DNA of 64,000 nucleotides from Multifurca ochricompacta. Taxonomy: Eukaryota > Basidiomycota > Agaricomycetes > Russulales > Russulaceae. Below are positions 34,791-48,626 of the stretch, piece by piece. How positions within the stretch are numbered: the stretch's first letter is position 1; every line of letters starts with the position of its first letter. The DNA is taken from positions 558,001 to 622,000 of the forward strand of contig WTXG01000001.1 of assembly GCA_022496185.1 (NCBI GenBank), given 5' to 3'. The position numbers and the translations under genes are program-made. A model generated the notes under the pieces. The model did no database searches. It saw only the letters and a list, made by a program, of their open reading frames with translations, and was not told the DNA's origin.

Positions 34791-35966
34791 ATGTCATTTG
34801 CAAGATATGTGAGCAAGGTCATGGACCGCATCGCTCCTCTCACTCTTGCAGAGACATGGGACAATGTAAGTGAACTTCTCCCCGAATACTTTGTCTCATT
34901 AACGACGGGTGCACAAGGTTGGACTACTGTTAGGTCTTCACATCCATCATCTTGTTTGACACCCAACGCTGAAAGTTCCTACTAAAATGTGCAACAGAAG
35001 CACCTTGTCAGAATCAGCGTGCAACGCAGAGCATCTTGTTGACGGTCGAGTGAGCCCTTCCGGTTGCGACTTCCCGACGAATAACGGTCTTACTCGTTAC
35101 TGAAAGTCTGACCACACGCGTCACAAAAGAAGCGCTATCGCTCCCCGCGTCCATGATCATTGCGTACCACCCGCCTATCTTCAAACCCCTCTCTGCCATA
35201 ACCCTATCGAACCCACTTCAAGCATCTTTGTTACACTGTGCTGCGGCGGGCATTTCTATCTACAGCCCCCATACCGCCCTGGACTCGGTCTATGAGGGTA
35301 TCAACGACTGGCTTGCGTCTGGCCTTGGCGAAGGCCGCGTCGATCTAATTGGGGATGAGCATCCCAGTAGAAGAGGCGGACCTGGGAGGCTTCTGAAGTT
35401 GGACGAGAAGATTACTATGGCGGGTTTACAAGAGAGAGCCAAAAAGCACCTAGGTCTTACCCAATGTGCGTATTTCGCACATATCATATGCCTTTCCCTC
35501 TGAGGCTGAGACTCAACCCTTCTGCAACTCTCACAGTACAAGTAGCTCTAAGGACGGACAACCCAAACGATGTTCATTCAGTGGCAATCTGCGCTGGATC
35601 AGGGGGTTCCATGTTACTTGGAGTGGAAGCAGATGTTTATTTTACCGGGGAAATGTCTCACGTAAGGCTGATTGATACTCTTAGGCTTTTCAGAGCGAAA
35701 CTCACATGAGTGCAGCATGAGATTCTAGCCGCTCTCGCGACAGGAAAGAATGTCATGCTATGTAAGTCTTCTAATCGTGTTCATAGAAAATGCTCAGGAA
35801 CCCCTTCTCTCTAGGCGGACACACGAACACGGAGCGAGGCTACCTTCCGGTGCTCGCATCCAAGTTGAACGCAGAGTTTGCGAAGGTCGAGGATCACGAA
35901 AAAGGATTTGGAAAGGCAAGTATTCACATAAGTCAAGAAGATAGGCATCCTCTGGACTTTGTGTAG
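34791..35966 (+). CDS. NIF3: NIF3-like dinuclear metal protein
   Basis: A member of the NIF3/GTP cyclohydrolase I type 2-like family. It binds two metal ions and is widely conserved, but its biochemical role is unclear. The start is MSFARYVSKVMDRIAPLTLA; next come ETWDN|VGLLL and RATQSILLTVDLTTRVTKEA. The metal-site motifs are IIAYHPPIFKPLSAI and SPHTALDSVYEGINDWLASG, then SVAICAGSGGSMLLGVEADV, YFTGEMSHHEILAA and CGHTNTERGYLPVLASKL (C-terminal His/Glu ligands). The end SIHISQEDRHPLDFV matches the family tail, so the stop is TAG at 35964 and the tempting GC donor at 35916 is not used. Short introns interrupt the frame at several points. It converges on the complex I gene with about 130 bp between stops. 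Confidence 0.9.
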
Positions 35967-36098
35967 GAACGGATAAACGATCTACTCGTAAATTGCTTTT
36001 AAGCATTATTTAGGCAGTAAATACCGCACTCGCTCATCCTTATCGGTCGACCTCCCTGTAACCGGTGTCAGTGATAAGCTCAAAGTCAGATGAAAGGC

Positions 36099-38092
<1,994 letters not shown>

Positions 38093-38968
38093 GTCGACGA
38101 CAGCGGGATAATCAAGCAAGTTGGAATGACAATGACAATACAATGACTGCGAGGCACTTAAGTCCGCGCTCCCACGCTCCACCTCAGCCCAGGATTCACA
38201 CTTCACTACGGACAAGGGAACTACCAGGCTATCAATCGGTCTTCGTATGAGGCCTCGCCTTCGCATTTTGCCCCTCCCCCCACGAGTAGCAACACATGTT
38301 ACACAGCTTTGAAGTTTATGTCTTTTGTGAGCTGGTCCATCTATCTCGCCTACTGTTCTTTGAGAACGGCTGCCCTCTTTCGCCGTTCGGCTTCTTGAAG
38401 CAGGCTGCTTCCAAGTGCCCTACCGTTTGTTTGGCCAATTCATTACCCTCTCCAGTAATCAAGTACGGGTACGGGTGTGTTAATTGTGGGAGGGGAGGTT
38501 TTGTGTAAGTCGTGACTGTCAAGACGGGAAAGTGGGAGAGTACATGTACTGTGTATATGTCTTTGTAGGTGGTGCCCAGCTTTATCCTTTAAAGCAACTC
38601 CCTTAATAGGAAGTTCCGTAGGGCTAATAATCCATGTCTCATATGAAGAATTGGGTGTAAGTGTAGTCAGCCTGAATCTGAATGGTTGAATAAATAAAAT
38701 GATTACTTGGGCTCATACCACCTACACTTGCCAATATAGCATGTTTTGTAAAGTGACAGCGAAGCCGAATTGCTTGCAGATGTCGCTCATTCATAAACTG
38801 CGTGATATAAACAGTGTCCAAGGTCCACGTACATGACAAGTAATGAAATCTGAAACAGTGTGTCTAGGCGCACAGAGAAAAGAGTTACCACGATGCATAT
38901 ATAAACGTAGTTACGTTCACCGGTCTCGATGTTCGGGAGTCCAGGGATTCAAAGTCCACCAACATGAA
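38093..38968. other. Intergenic stretch without a supported gene
   Basis: Between the complex I start and the Kre9-like stop. The only coding-like hint is a minus-strand frame ending near 38316 (KPNGERGQPFSKNSRRDRW); it has no clear start or splice model and I recognise no family. Confidence 0.4.
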
Positions 38969-39829
38969 TCAAACGAAGACAGCACCCGCGACAATACCCA
39001 TGACAGCCGCTATGACGGAACCCATAACCGGATTGTCAACGTAACTTCCAATAGCACCATTTCCATTTCCATTGAAAGTGCTCGGAGAGGCAGACGAGGA
39101 AGCACCACTTGATGATGCAGAACCACTCGAGCCAGATGACCTAGTAGAAGACACAGTTACACCAAATCCGGTTGTGCTGGCGCTGGAACCAGTAGGATTG
39201 GTAACCGAGCCAGACCTGAAAGACTGTCATAATGTACAAGACTAAGTAAAGAGAGGCACACACGATGCTACAGTCGAAGATACAAAGGACGACGTGGATG
39301 CTGAGCTGGTTGTAGTCACGGTTGGGAGAATAGAAAATTCGTTGCTTGTTCCGAAGACCTCGTTGATGTTACTTAGAATTGATAGGGATAGGGATTGAGT
39401 ATAACAAGTGTGTGCACGGAATGCCTTTGGCCTTACCTGACTTGAACAGCTTCAAGGGTATAACCACCGCTAGGCATAAAATTAGCACGAATACTATGTC
39501 AGCGTAATAAAAAAACGTCTTACGAGGCCGGGACGATGGGAAGAGTAATGGTGATGTGCCCGGCGGTTTCTCCACGTTATTCGCGAGGGCGAGTGCGTCG
39601 TGAAAGAGAGTTGGGTTGCTCAACTCAAGGCTAAAGACCTGGGGATCACCGCTGCCACTCGACCAACTAATAGTGGCAGGTCCCCCAGACGTAATATTGT
39701 TGGGAACCTGGAAGTTGATGGCAGAGACCAAAGAGAGGAATAAGAGAACGACACTTGGCACAGAGGTTAGAAACAGGATTCGCAGGTACCAGAGAAGGGG
39801 GTGAGTGACTACCTGAGGGCGGGACGCAT
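38969..39829 (-). CDS. GPI-anchored Ser/Thr-rich protein with Kre9/Knh1-like domain
   Basis: The start MRPALS joins over an intron to VVLLFLSLVSAINFQVPNN, forming a signal peptide with cleavage near VSA. The next about 90 residues (TSGGPATISWSSGSGDPQVF, SLELSNPTLFHDALALANNV) match the Kre9/Knh1-type N-terminal domain common in basidiomycete wall proteins. A Ser/Thr/Gly-rich stalk follows (SSTRSSGSSGSASSSGASSS). The end is a hydrophobic GPI-attachment tail (MGSVIAAVMGIVAGAVFV). Short introns lie near 39770-39820, 39500 and 39250. A role in cell-wall beta-1,6-glucan assembly is inferred from the family name only. A transposon has inserted about 270 bp upstream of its ATG, in the divergent region it shares with delta-COP. 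Confidence 0.8.
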
Positions 39830-40100
39830 AATGTTGGAAAAAGAGAGAGTAAAAGTAACGCTAAGGTAGTAAAAGTGGGAAGAAGGAAAAAGGGGAAAGG
39901 AATAAAAAGCAAGGCGTGAAGAAGCGGTGGCGGGGTAGCTGTGGCGGGGTATGGTGAGGTGTTGTTGAGGCGGAGCGGAACAAGTCATGGTCATGTGAGT
40001 AGCAAGCATGTGACTGACGCCTTAGGGCCAGCGGCGGCGGATATACTCTCGCTCACTGTACTCAACAGCTTTAATCGCCCTCCTCTTCTCAGCTCACCCA

Positions 40101-40224
40101 ACTCACCCCCACCGCTGACATCCCTAAAGTGGTAATCCTGTCACACGACTCACCACTGACATCCCTAAAGTGGTAATCTTGTCACACGACTCAGATTTGT
40201 AATAATATTTATTTTAAAAAGGAA
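40101..40224 (+). repeat. Left terminal inverted repeat of the MULE-like element
   Basis: Opens ACTCACCCCCACCG and contains two direct copies, 41 bp apart (40115 and 40156), of a module beginning CTGACATCCCTAAAGTGGTA. It ends in an AT-rich stretch that pairs with the right repeat up to 40224. Two subterminal copies of AAAGTCATGTGACA follow at 40252 and 40329. Confidence 0.9.
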
Positions 40225-40494
40225 AATTATTGAAAATATCATTTACAAATTAAAGTCATGTGACATGTAGACATTATTTTAAAAAGGAAAGTTATCGATC
40301 GTTGATCAATAAAATATCATTACAAATCAAAGTCATGTGACAGGTAGACAAAGCATTCTCACTATAGGTTACGGTTGTCCCTCCTCCCGTCCATGCAATG
40401 GACAATAACACTCCTTCTGCTACAAAAAAATGTTCCAAGGTATGGTGTAAAAATCTTGTAACACTTACTGCACAAGACTTGTGACCATTGCCGA

Positions 40495-41440
40495 ATGCGG
40501 GATAGGAAAAACAAGAAGGCCCAAAGAGTTCATGAGAATGAGAAAAAGAAGCAAAAGGAATTCAATGGGCGCACAGTAGGTGAAAAAGCCAAGAGGGTGG
40601 ATGAAGACACGTCAGGAGATGAAGGAATCTCAAGCAGTCCTTGGGCCGCGTGCAATCTCATAAAGAGCGAGGATGAAATTGATTTTGTGGTAATTAGTAA
40701 CTTACTATGGATATAGATAAGGATTAACAGTATAATCTACAGATATCTGGTACTAGAGAGGAGATATTCGATACCGGAGAGGCAATGTTTGGCTCCCTTC
40801 GAACGCAATTTAGAACGTACCATGATTTAAAATTTAGAGGAACTTTCACTGTTCCAAATGACCCATTGGTTTCTGATAGAGAGCAGATTGACATGATTGC
40901 TAAGGAAATCTGGAAGGTGACAGGGTATAGATTTTTGTGAGTAGTATCCCCAATGCTATTATTATATGACATTTACAGGATTAGTGTGAAGGATCATAAG
41001 CAACTGCAAACAGGGCACCAAACGCGTTTTTAGTGCAGCCAGGATGAAGCAAGAAAGAAGAAATCAAATGTTTCCAAAGCACTAAAGGTGCAACATCGTG
41101 ATAACGTCAGAATGAAGCAGTACCCATGCCACAGTCAACTATATATCACTTGCCAAGGAAGCATGCCAGGGGGGGATAGGACAATCTCCATTCGACTTGA
41201 ACATCACATGAAGCATGTACATTGCTTTGATGTCACCCTGCCACCTATTGCAATGGACACCTGCTGCAATGGTTGCAAAGGTACAGGCAGCATATCCATC
41301 AATAACATTGGCACCGATCCACGTGGCTTGGATGCAGACGAGCCAGATTCTGGCATCGCGATCACCTGCAACTGGTTGGATCGTGACACTAGACAGAGTA
41401 GCACGAGAACGCCAAAGTTCTTATCTAATCATTATTTGAT
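40495..41440 (+). pseudogene. Broken MULE transposase remnant
   Basis: Transposase-like frames described under the element. Visible breaks are a stop codon where the family has Trp (after QTRF), a frame change near 41265, and loss of everything downstream, including the catalytic core. The part kept corresponds to the N-terminal DNA-binding region. Confidence 0.6.
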
Positions 41441-41630
41441 CTTATTCCAACCGATTTGTACTGATATGTCATTGATAACTTTCCTTTTTAAAATAAATAT
41501 TATTACAAATCACAGTCGTGTGGCAATATTACCACTTTAGGGATGTCAGCGCGGGGAGAGTTATCTGATCTTATTCCAACTTATATTTTTTTGATAACTT
41601 TCCTTATTAAAATAGATATTCAATGATAAC

Positions 41631-41754
41631 TTCCTTTTTAAAATAAATATTATTACAAATCTGAGTTGTGTGACAAGATTACCACTTTAGGGATGTCAGT
41701 GGTGAGTCGTGTGACAGGATTACCACTTTAGGGATGTCAGCGGTGGGGGTGAGT
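41631..41754 (-). repeat. Right terminal inverted repeat of the MULE-like element
   Basis: Reverse complement of 40101-40224, with one mismatch seen. A partial extra copy of the same terminal module lies just inside, at about 41470-41553, so the right end is partly duplicated. Confidence 0.9.
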
Positions 41755-41799
41755 AAGGTAACTTTCCTCTTCTCTTTCTCCTCTTAGGAGTCTCTCACC

Positions 41800-43719
41800 A
41801 TGGTTCGCTACATTATTTCGCGTGTTTCTACCTTCTCTGATAATATCCCACTGCCGATGATAGGTCGTCCTTGCTGCCTCAATATGTACCAAGGGGGGCA
41901 AGGGTGAGCCATCCTAACTTAACTTGATTCCTAGACACCCACTCATGACGCGTACGCCAGCCGTGATCTCTCGCCAATTCAGAGACATGTCTCGAACTAG
42001 GATTGACTCTTTGCTGGCTTCCTTTCCAAAACTCATACCACCCAATACCCAGCACACTTCTGTCGAAACAGCCGAAGTTCGCTATGTCTATCAACTTCTT
42101 GAAGATCTCTACATTGTTCTCATAACTAACAAAGCCTCAAATATCCTGCAAGATATAGAGACACTCCATCTTTTCGCTCGTGTTGTGTCAGATATGTGCC
42201 GTAGCGCAGACCAACGAGAGATTGTGAAAAATTCCTTTGAGTTGCTTGGCGCGTTTGATGAAATAGTCAGCTTGGGCTACCGGGAGCAAGTCAATCTGAT
42301 GCAGGTCAGAAGCATTCTGGAGATGGAGAGTCACGAGGAGAAAATCCAAGAAATTATTGCCAGGGTTTGCTTTGTCTAACTCGTCGCTTCAATCACGAAT
42401 GATATCCCCCGCAGAATAAAGAGGCAGAGGCCAAAGAAGAGTTGAAACGTAGGGCCAAGCAGTTGGAGATGCAGAGGCGGGAGCAGCAAAAACGCGCTGC
42501 TTCTGGCGGAGGCGTTTCAGGCAGTAGCAGCTATCTTGGTGGTGGTATCTCTGGCTATTCTCCTGTCCCACAACGATTCGACGCGCCCTCCTCTCCGGCT
42601 CGAACAGCGTCACCTGTTTCGTCATCACTACGGACGCCAGGATTCAAAGGCTCAGGTATGAAACTTGGAAGCAAAAAGACAAAGCAAGCTGAGCTCCTGG
42701 ACGCTTTGGGTGGTAGTGCCCTCCTTTCGGAGGACGTGTCGATTCCTAACACTCCAGCCACTTCCACTCCTGAGCCCGATGTTATTAAAGACACAAGAAG
42801 TTCTTTACCCGCTGTCACTCCTGAGAGGTACGTGTATCCTTCTCGCGCTTGGGCATTGAAAGAGGCCCATTTCCCAGCGTCCACATCACGACAAAAGAAA
42901 ATATATCGCTGTCTTTATCCCGCGAGGGTGGCTTAGAGTCGCTCGAGTTGAAAGGCGACATGAATCTTCACGTATCAGACCTATCGCTCGCAAAAATAGC
43001 AATTACCTTGCTGTCAGCGCCCTCTGCATTTGGACAGGAACTTCAATTCAAGCAGCACCCGAACGTCGGGAAGTTTTCTACGAGCGGAGAAAGGATCATT
43101 GCACTCAAGGACGCCTCACGTGCATTTCCTGTCAATCAATCCCTTACAGTGTTGAAGTGGAGATACACAGGAAAGGACGAGAGTTACATCCCACTCTCTA
43201 GTGAGTACCCCATCACTTTCCCTTTCCCGGAACTTCCTGATCTCGGTTTGGCAAGTAAATTGCTGGCCAACCCCTTCCAATGATGGCGCGTACGATGTCA
43301 ATATCGAATATGAATTAGAGAACGAGAACGTTTCCCTTTATAATCTCATAATCTCCATCCCACTTCCGTAAGTGGTATCTTCGACTTCAGTTACCTTTGC
43401 TCAGACTTTGTAAATACCTACCAGGGATAATTCTCTGCCTACAGTGGCGTCTCACTCCGGCGAATGGCAGCTCAACCTGTCCGATCACCATCTTGACTGG
43501 ACTGTACCTGTTGTCAACGCTGAAAACCGATCTGGATCGTTGGAATTCTCAGTCAGTGGAAGTGATGTTAACGCGTTCTTCCCCGTCCGAGTCTCCTTTG
43601 TGGGTCTAGGGAGCACTGTTGGCATTCGTGTGGCGTCCGTCTCGCGAGTGGATAGCGGCGAGATTGTGGTATTCTCAGAAGATGCAAGCTTCGTTGCTGA
43701 CGACTATCGTGTTGTATAA
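41800..43719 (+). CDS. RET2: Coatomer subunit delta (delta-COP)
   Basis: Seven exons (41800-41802, 41864-41903, 41961-42364, 42415-42827, 42878-43200, 43256-43367, 43425-43719) keep frame and encode 529 residues. The first coding exon is the ATG alone, spliced to VVLAASICTKGGK|AVISRQF, matching the family start. The longin-like N-domain continues with MSRTRIDSLLASFPKLIPPN and TAEVRYVYQLLEDLYIVLIT; SNILQDIETLHLFARVVSD and AFDEIVSLGYREQVNL follow. A basic, Glu-rich helix and a Ser/Pro/Gly linker lead to the mu-homology domain (ENISLSLSREGGLESLELKG, LNLSDHHLDWTVPVV, FVADDYRVV). The protein completes the COPI F-subcomplex with beta-COP. The MULE-like element ends 45 bp upstream of the ATG, so promoter and leader must lie partly in transposon DNA. 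Confidence 0.95.
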
Positions 43720-45048
43720 AGATTTTAATACCAAACTTTGAAGCCATTCTACCGCGACTCCCCTCCTTTCGAAAATCAAAGGAGATACAGAGCAACTTCG
43801 AAATGGGTCTATAGAAGATAACTGCGGTGTGCACCATAGATCCGGGTTGTCAGACCAACGCTGCACTTCCTCGGTTTGACAAGAGGACGATAGAGAATGA
43901 ATCAGTTTTTAGTTTTATGCTTGATGAGGTACCGGTGCTGCCCGCGTTGCGGCACGGTGGAGTCCTTCGAACGATGTTGCGAATGTTCGGAATGTCCTCT
44001 GGCTGCGCGCTCTAGATCTTCAATCGACCAGATCACCTCTGGTTTATCTCCATCCAACAATTGATGAGCGTCAGCTTTGAATCACAACGGAAAGAACAAG
44101 TTCATACTTTTCGCCCAGTACCTGCTGAGCGTTGAGCTCCTGAATTGCTGGCATCCCTTATCCATGTACTATTCAATATGAACTTACGAACCCTTACCCT
44201 TATTCATGCTGGAACTACCTTGAGACTATCAGGAACACCGCAGCCGCTGACTTGCCCTATCAGAACAGGGGGAGTATGTCTTTACCAGGTCAAGTTACTG
44301 ATGTGGCATGTACTCTCTATGAGGGCTACACTCTCATTTCTTCTATGTTGGCATCGCGACGTCGGCGTTGGACTCGAACTAAGCAAAATCGAACGATATG
44401 TCGGGATGTCAACAAAGACTCACCTGCTAGTATAGTTTTTACGCTTAAGCGAACTTGCGAGCCCTTTTTCTCATAAATAATCTCATAGCCTTGTCCGTGA
44501 GCGATTGACTATTCCATCAACTCACTATTTACTACTTCAGTCCCGCAGCTGCGCCGCATTTCTTTGCCTATGCCTCTTTCTTCATATGTGAGTGAGTGTC
44601 TCAACTGACTACTATGCCAAGCTGCCAGTGAATCTTAGCCTAAGATCACTTTCGGCGGCCTTCTGGCTTCTTGGTCACCACCTAAGACAAAGTCAAGATC
44701 TGCTCCCAAGCGGCGAGGAAGGGCCCCTGACAATACTGATTGACTTATTGTCCCATCCCAGTCCCACAGAAAGACGTGACCCCATTTCAGTAACCTTAAG
44801 CGACGCGATTGATGTCAGCAAATCAGTGCATTGACTACGTTCGCGGAGCGTGTACTAAACGTAGAAGGTGGCGATAGTCTACCCTGAAAGTTCTGAACGA
44901 AAAACTGAGACAGAAAAAAAGAGGAGGCCAAAATGTCCAAGAAAGCGTCATGGGGCGTTTGGGGTATATATGAAAATCATCAGACCAATAGCGACGATAC
45001 GTCCGTAGATGCAGAAGTCCGTACTGCGACTGCAGTAATACAATCCGG
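43720..45048. other. Intergenic stretch with a possible unresolved minus-strand gene
   Basis: No secure gene. On the minus strand two stop-free stretches look coding: GQGYEIIYEKKGSQVRLSVK (about 44440-44500) and GDKPEVIWSIEDLERAARGH (about 43980-44055, stop at 43902). They can be linked by introns of normal size, but I found no start and no family. Confidence 0.35.
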
Positions 45049-46909
45049 TTAACCAATGGTTGCGTAAGCAGCAAACTTGTTGCTAAGGGTGTCTGGGGCA
45101 CCTCTTATCCTCCCTTCCTCATCAGGAGCTGCACCATATGTGTTTCTCGTATGCGCATCACCTACTGACAAGCGATTCCGCAACGTTGGTGACCGCCGTG
45201 GATTTGTCAGGCTTTCTCCCTTGTCGAAATGCGGAGCCTGAGGGGAGGCTGACTGGGACCTTGGCATGACAGCCACCGCCATTGTGTGAGGGGTCAACAT
45301 AGGTGAAAATGACGAGACTGGATTGTGCGTGATGCTTCTAGTGAGCGCCATGTTGGGTGGCTTTGTTCGTGGGGATAGGACCTGGGTGTTCTTGGGGTCC
45401 ACCAACATTTGGAAGACTAAAAGGCAAGCAAGGGCATCATTCCCGGAATTATGTAGAACGAAATCAAGAGACACATGAAGCGAATGAAGAATGCTGCGAA
45501 GAGACAGCAATGAACTTGGTTGGCGAGGTAGTCCTGTTTTCGCATCAAGCATCGCCCCCCGGAGGCCTGCTTTGAACAGACAACTCTCGTAAGTCGAGAC
45601 GTCAATTATCAGAAGATTTTGGGGCAACTCTAGTTAGACGCATCAGCGACGGCGGCGATGCATCTGAATTGACAGTTGGCGCGTACTTATCTTCATCTCC
45701 TCAAATCGGCGAAGGTCTTCGATAGCAGAGTGAGTCACCAGAACGAGACTATTAGCTTGGGTTTCCGAATCTGGACTGGCGAGACTACTGTGGTAGGGGC
45801 ATAAGAAAATCGTAGTTCCCAGATAGCGTCTGGCTCACCTGATAACCGCTTGTATGACCTGTGGCAATCTAACCTTTGAGACGATTTGACTTTCGCCAAA
45901 CTACGCAAGTGGGATATGGTTTTATAAGTTGGAGGAGGCCAAAGCGAGAAGATCTCACTGCATACTGCCAAGGGTAGGTTAGTAACCTGGATTTCTGGAT
46001 TAATTGTTGTGATTGCCCTACCTGCCAAGGAAACGTCGGATTATACTTATTGCGGATCTTGTCTGCATACTCGCTGACAATATAATGTCCTCTTCTGTCG
46101 TTGGAAGGTGGGAAAGCGAATTCGAGACCGTGCAAAGACATCCTACCTATAGTTTTCCTCGGGGATTGGGGGCCAAGCTCCTAGGCTGAAGGCGGGCCAT
46201 TCGGATCGGGACGATCGGTATACTTTTTGCTGACTTACGCGTCCAAGTGACCGCAGCGGACGGCTGCATATCCCCATTCAAGAACGGAGGCTGCATTCCG
46301 CTCCGAGCTCTCGAAATCGATGGCAAGGAATGACTTGTCATGGAGGTCCCAAAGCTCCTGAATTGCCCTCGGCTCTCCGAGACGGATGCGAGCTTTGAGA
46401 GCGGATAGGTATACGGCGCGCAGCGTTGCATGAAGCTTTTTGTATGAGGAATAATCGGAAATGGTTCGTAAATGTCGTTGGTGAGTTTCAAATGGATTCA
46501 CTTTCACGACGTTGTCGACCAGTGGTAATGTGTCCCCAAACCTTGTCTTTATCATCTTTACGAATGCACCAACGGAAGTCATTCGTGTGACAATATGAGC
46601 TCTCCCTGTGTATGCATCCGTGGCAGTAATAACGGGCCAAGAAAAGGACAGAAAATCTTCAAAGGTGTTGAACAGATGGCCCCAGGAGCGTTCATACCTG
46701 TTCATAAACTGGATCAATTATCGGCCTCTCAAGAACATCGAAAGATTTGCGCTTGCCAGGGTATTCCGTTGAGTTGAAAATATCCCATGTATGCAGCATA
46801 AACCTATCGAGTAGGGTAAGGTTTGAGCGAAACGATGACCCTTGTGCGTGCTTACAGACTGGAGGTCGTACTCCCATCCTTGACTATCGACAAGATGAAA
46901 ATCGGACAT
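45049..46909 (-). CDS. Gfd2/YDR514C-type protein with DEDDh nuclease-like fold
   Basis: The start is MSDFHLVDSQGWEYDLQ at 46909 and the stop is at 45049, with several short introns. Central and C-terminal blocks resemble the Gfd2/YDR514C family, which has an RNase H/DEDD-exonuclease fold: SFLAIDFESSERNAASVLEW (first acidic pair, D-x-E), GYAAVRCG, RGHYIVSEYADKIRNKYNPT, SLLSLRSILHSLHVSLDFVL and HNSGNDALACLLVFQMLVDP (HNSGND, the late Asp of the DEDD set). A Ser/Pro-rich tail ends LSNKFAAYATIG. The acidic residues D-x-E and the final HNxxxD are present, so nuclease activity is possible. Yeast Gfd2 is a multicopy suppressor linked to mRNA export; function here is unproven. Confidence 0.7.
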
Positions 46910-48430
<1,521 letters not shown>

Positions 48431-48626
48431 TTCTATTCTCGACAGGTGGTTGTCACTGTGCTTGTACCTGTACCCTATAGTCATATCATGTGCCTCGTAC
48501 TGTACCTCAGCACCGCTTCCGCCTCTTCTAAGCCTTCGGCAATCCGGACCGAGTAAGTTTATGGAAAATGAATAAAAATATGAAAGTATGAAAGTATGAA
48601 AATGTCGACTTTTTCAAGTTAAAATC

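Larger units (their letters stand above)
40101..41754 (+). mobile_element. Decayed Mutator-like (MULE) DNA transposon
   Basis: A 1,654-bp element bounded by near-perfect 124-bp terminal inverted repeats (40101-40224 and 41631-41754; I see one mismatch). Inside are fragments of a basidiomycete MULE-type transposase in the plus direction: SDREQIDMIAKEIWKVTGYR near 40877-40935, VKDHKQLQTGHQTRF after a short intron, SQLYITCQ and ISIRLEHHMKHVHCFDVTLP around 41130-41240, and TPAAMVAKVQAAYPSITLAP in another frame near 41245. There is an in-frame stop after QTRF, a frameshift at about 41265, and no catalytic DDE region, so it cannot make transposase. No clear target-site duplication remains. The left end is about 270 bp from the Kre9-like ATG; the right end is 45 bp from the delta-COP ATG. 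Confidence 0.8.

Noticed and set aside
35916..35963. GC donor GCAAGT near the end of NIF3, followed by an AG.
   Set aside because: Reading straight through gives SIHISQEDRHPLDFV then stop, the conserved family tail, so no intron is needed.
40724..40972. A minus-strand frame inside the transposon.
   Set aside because: It is the complement of the transposase remnant, whose plus-strand reading matches a known transposase type.
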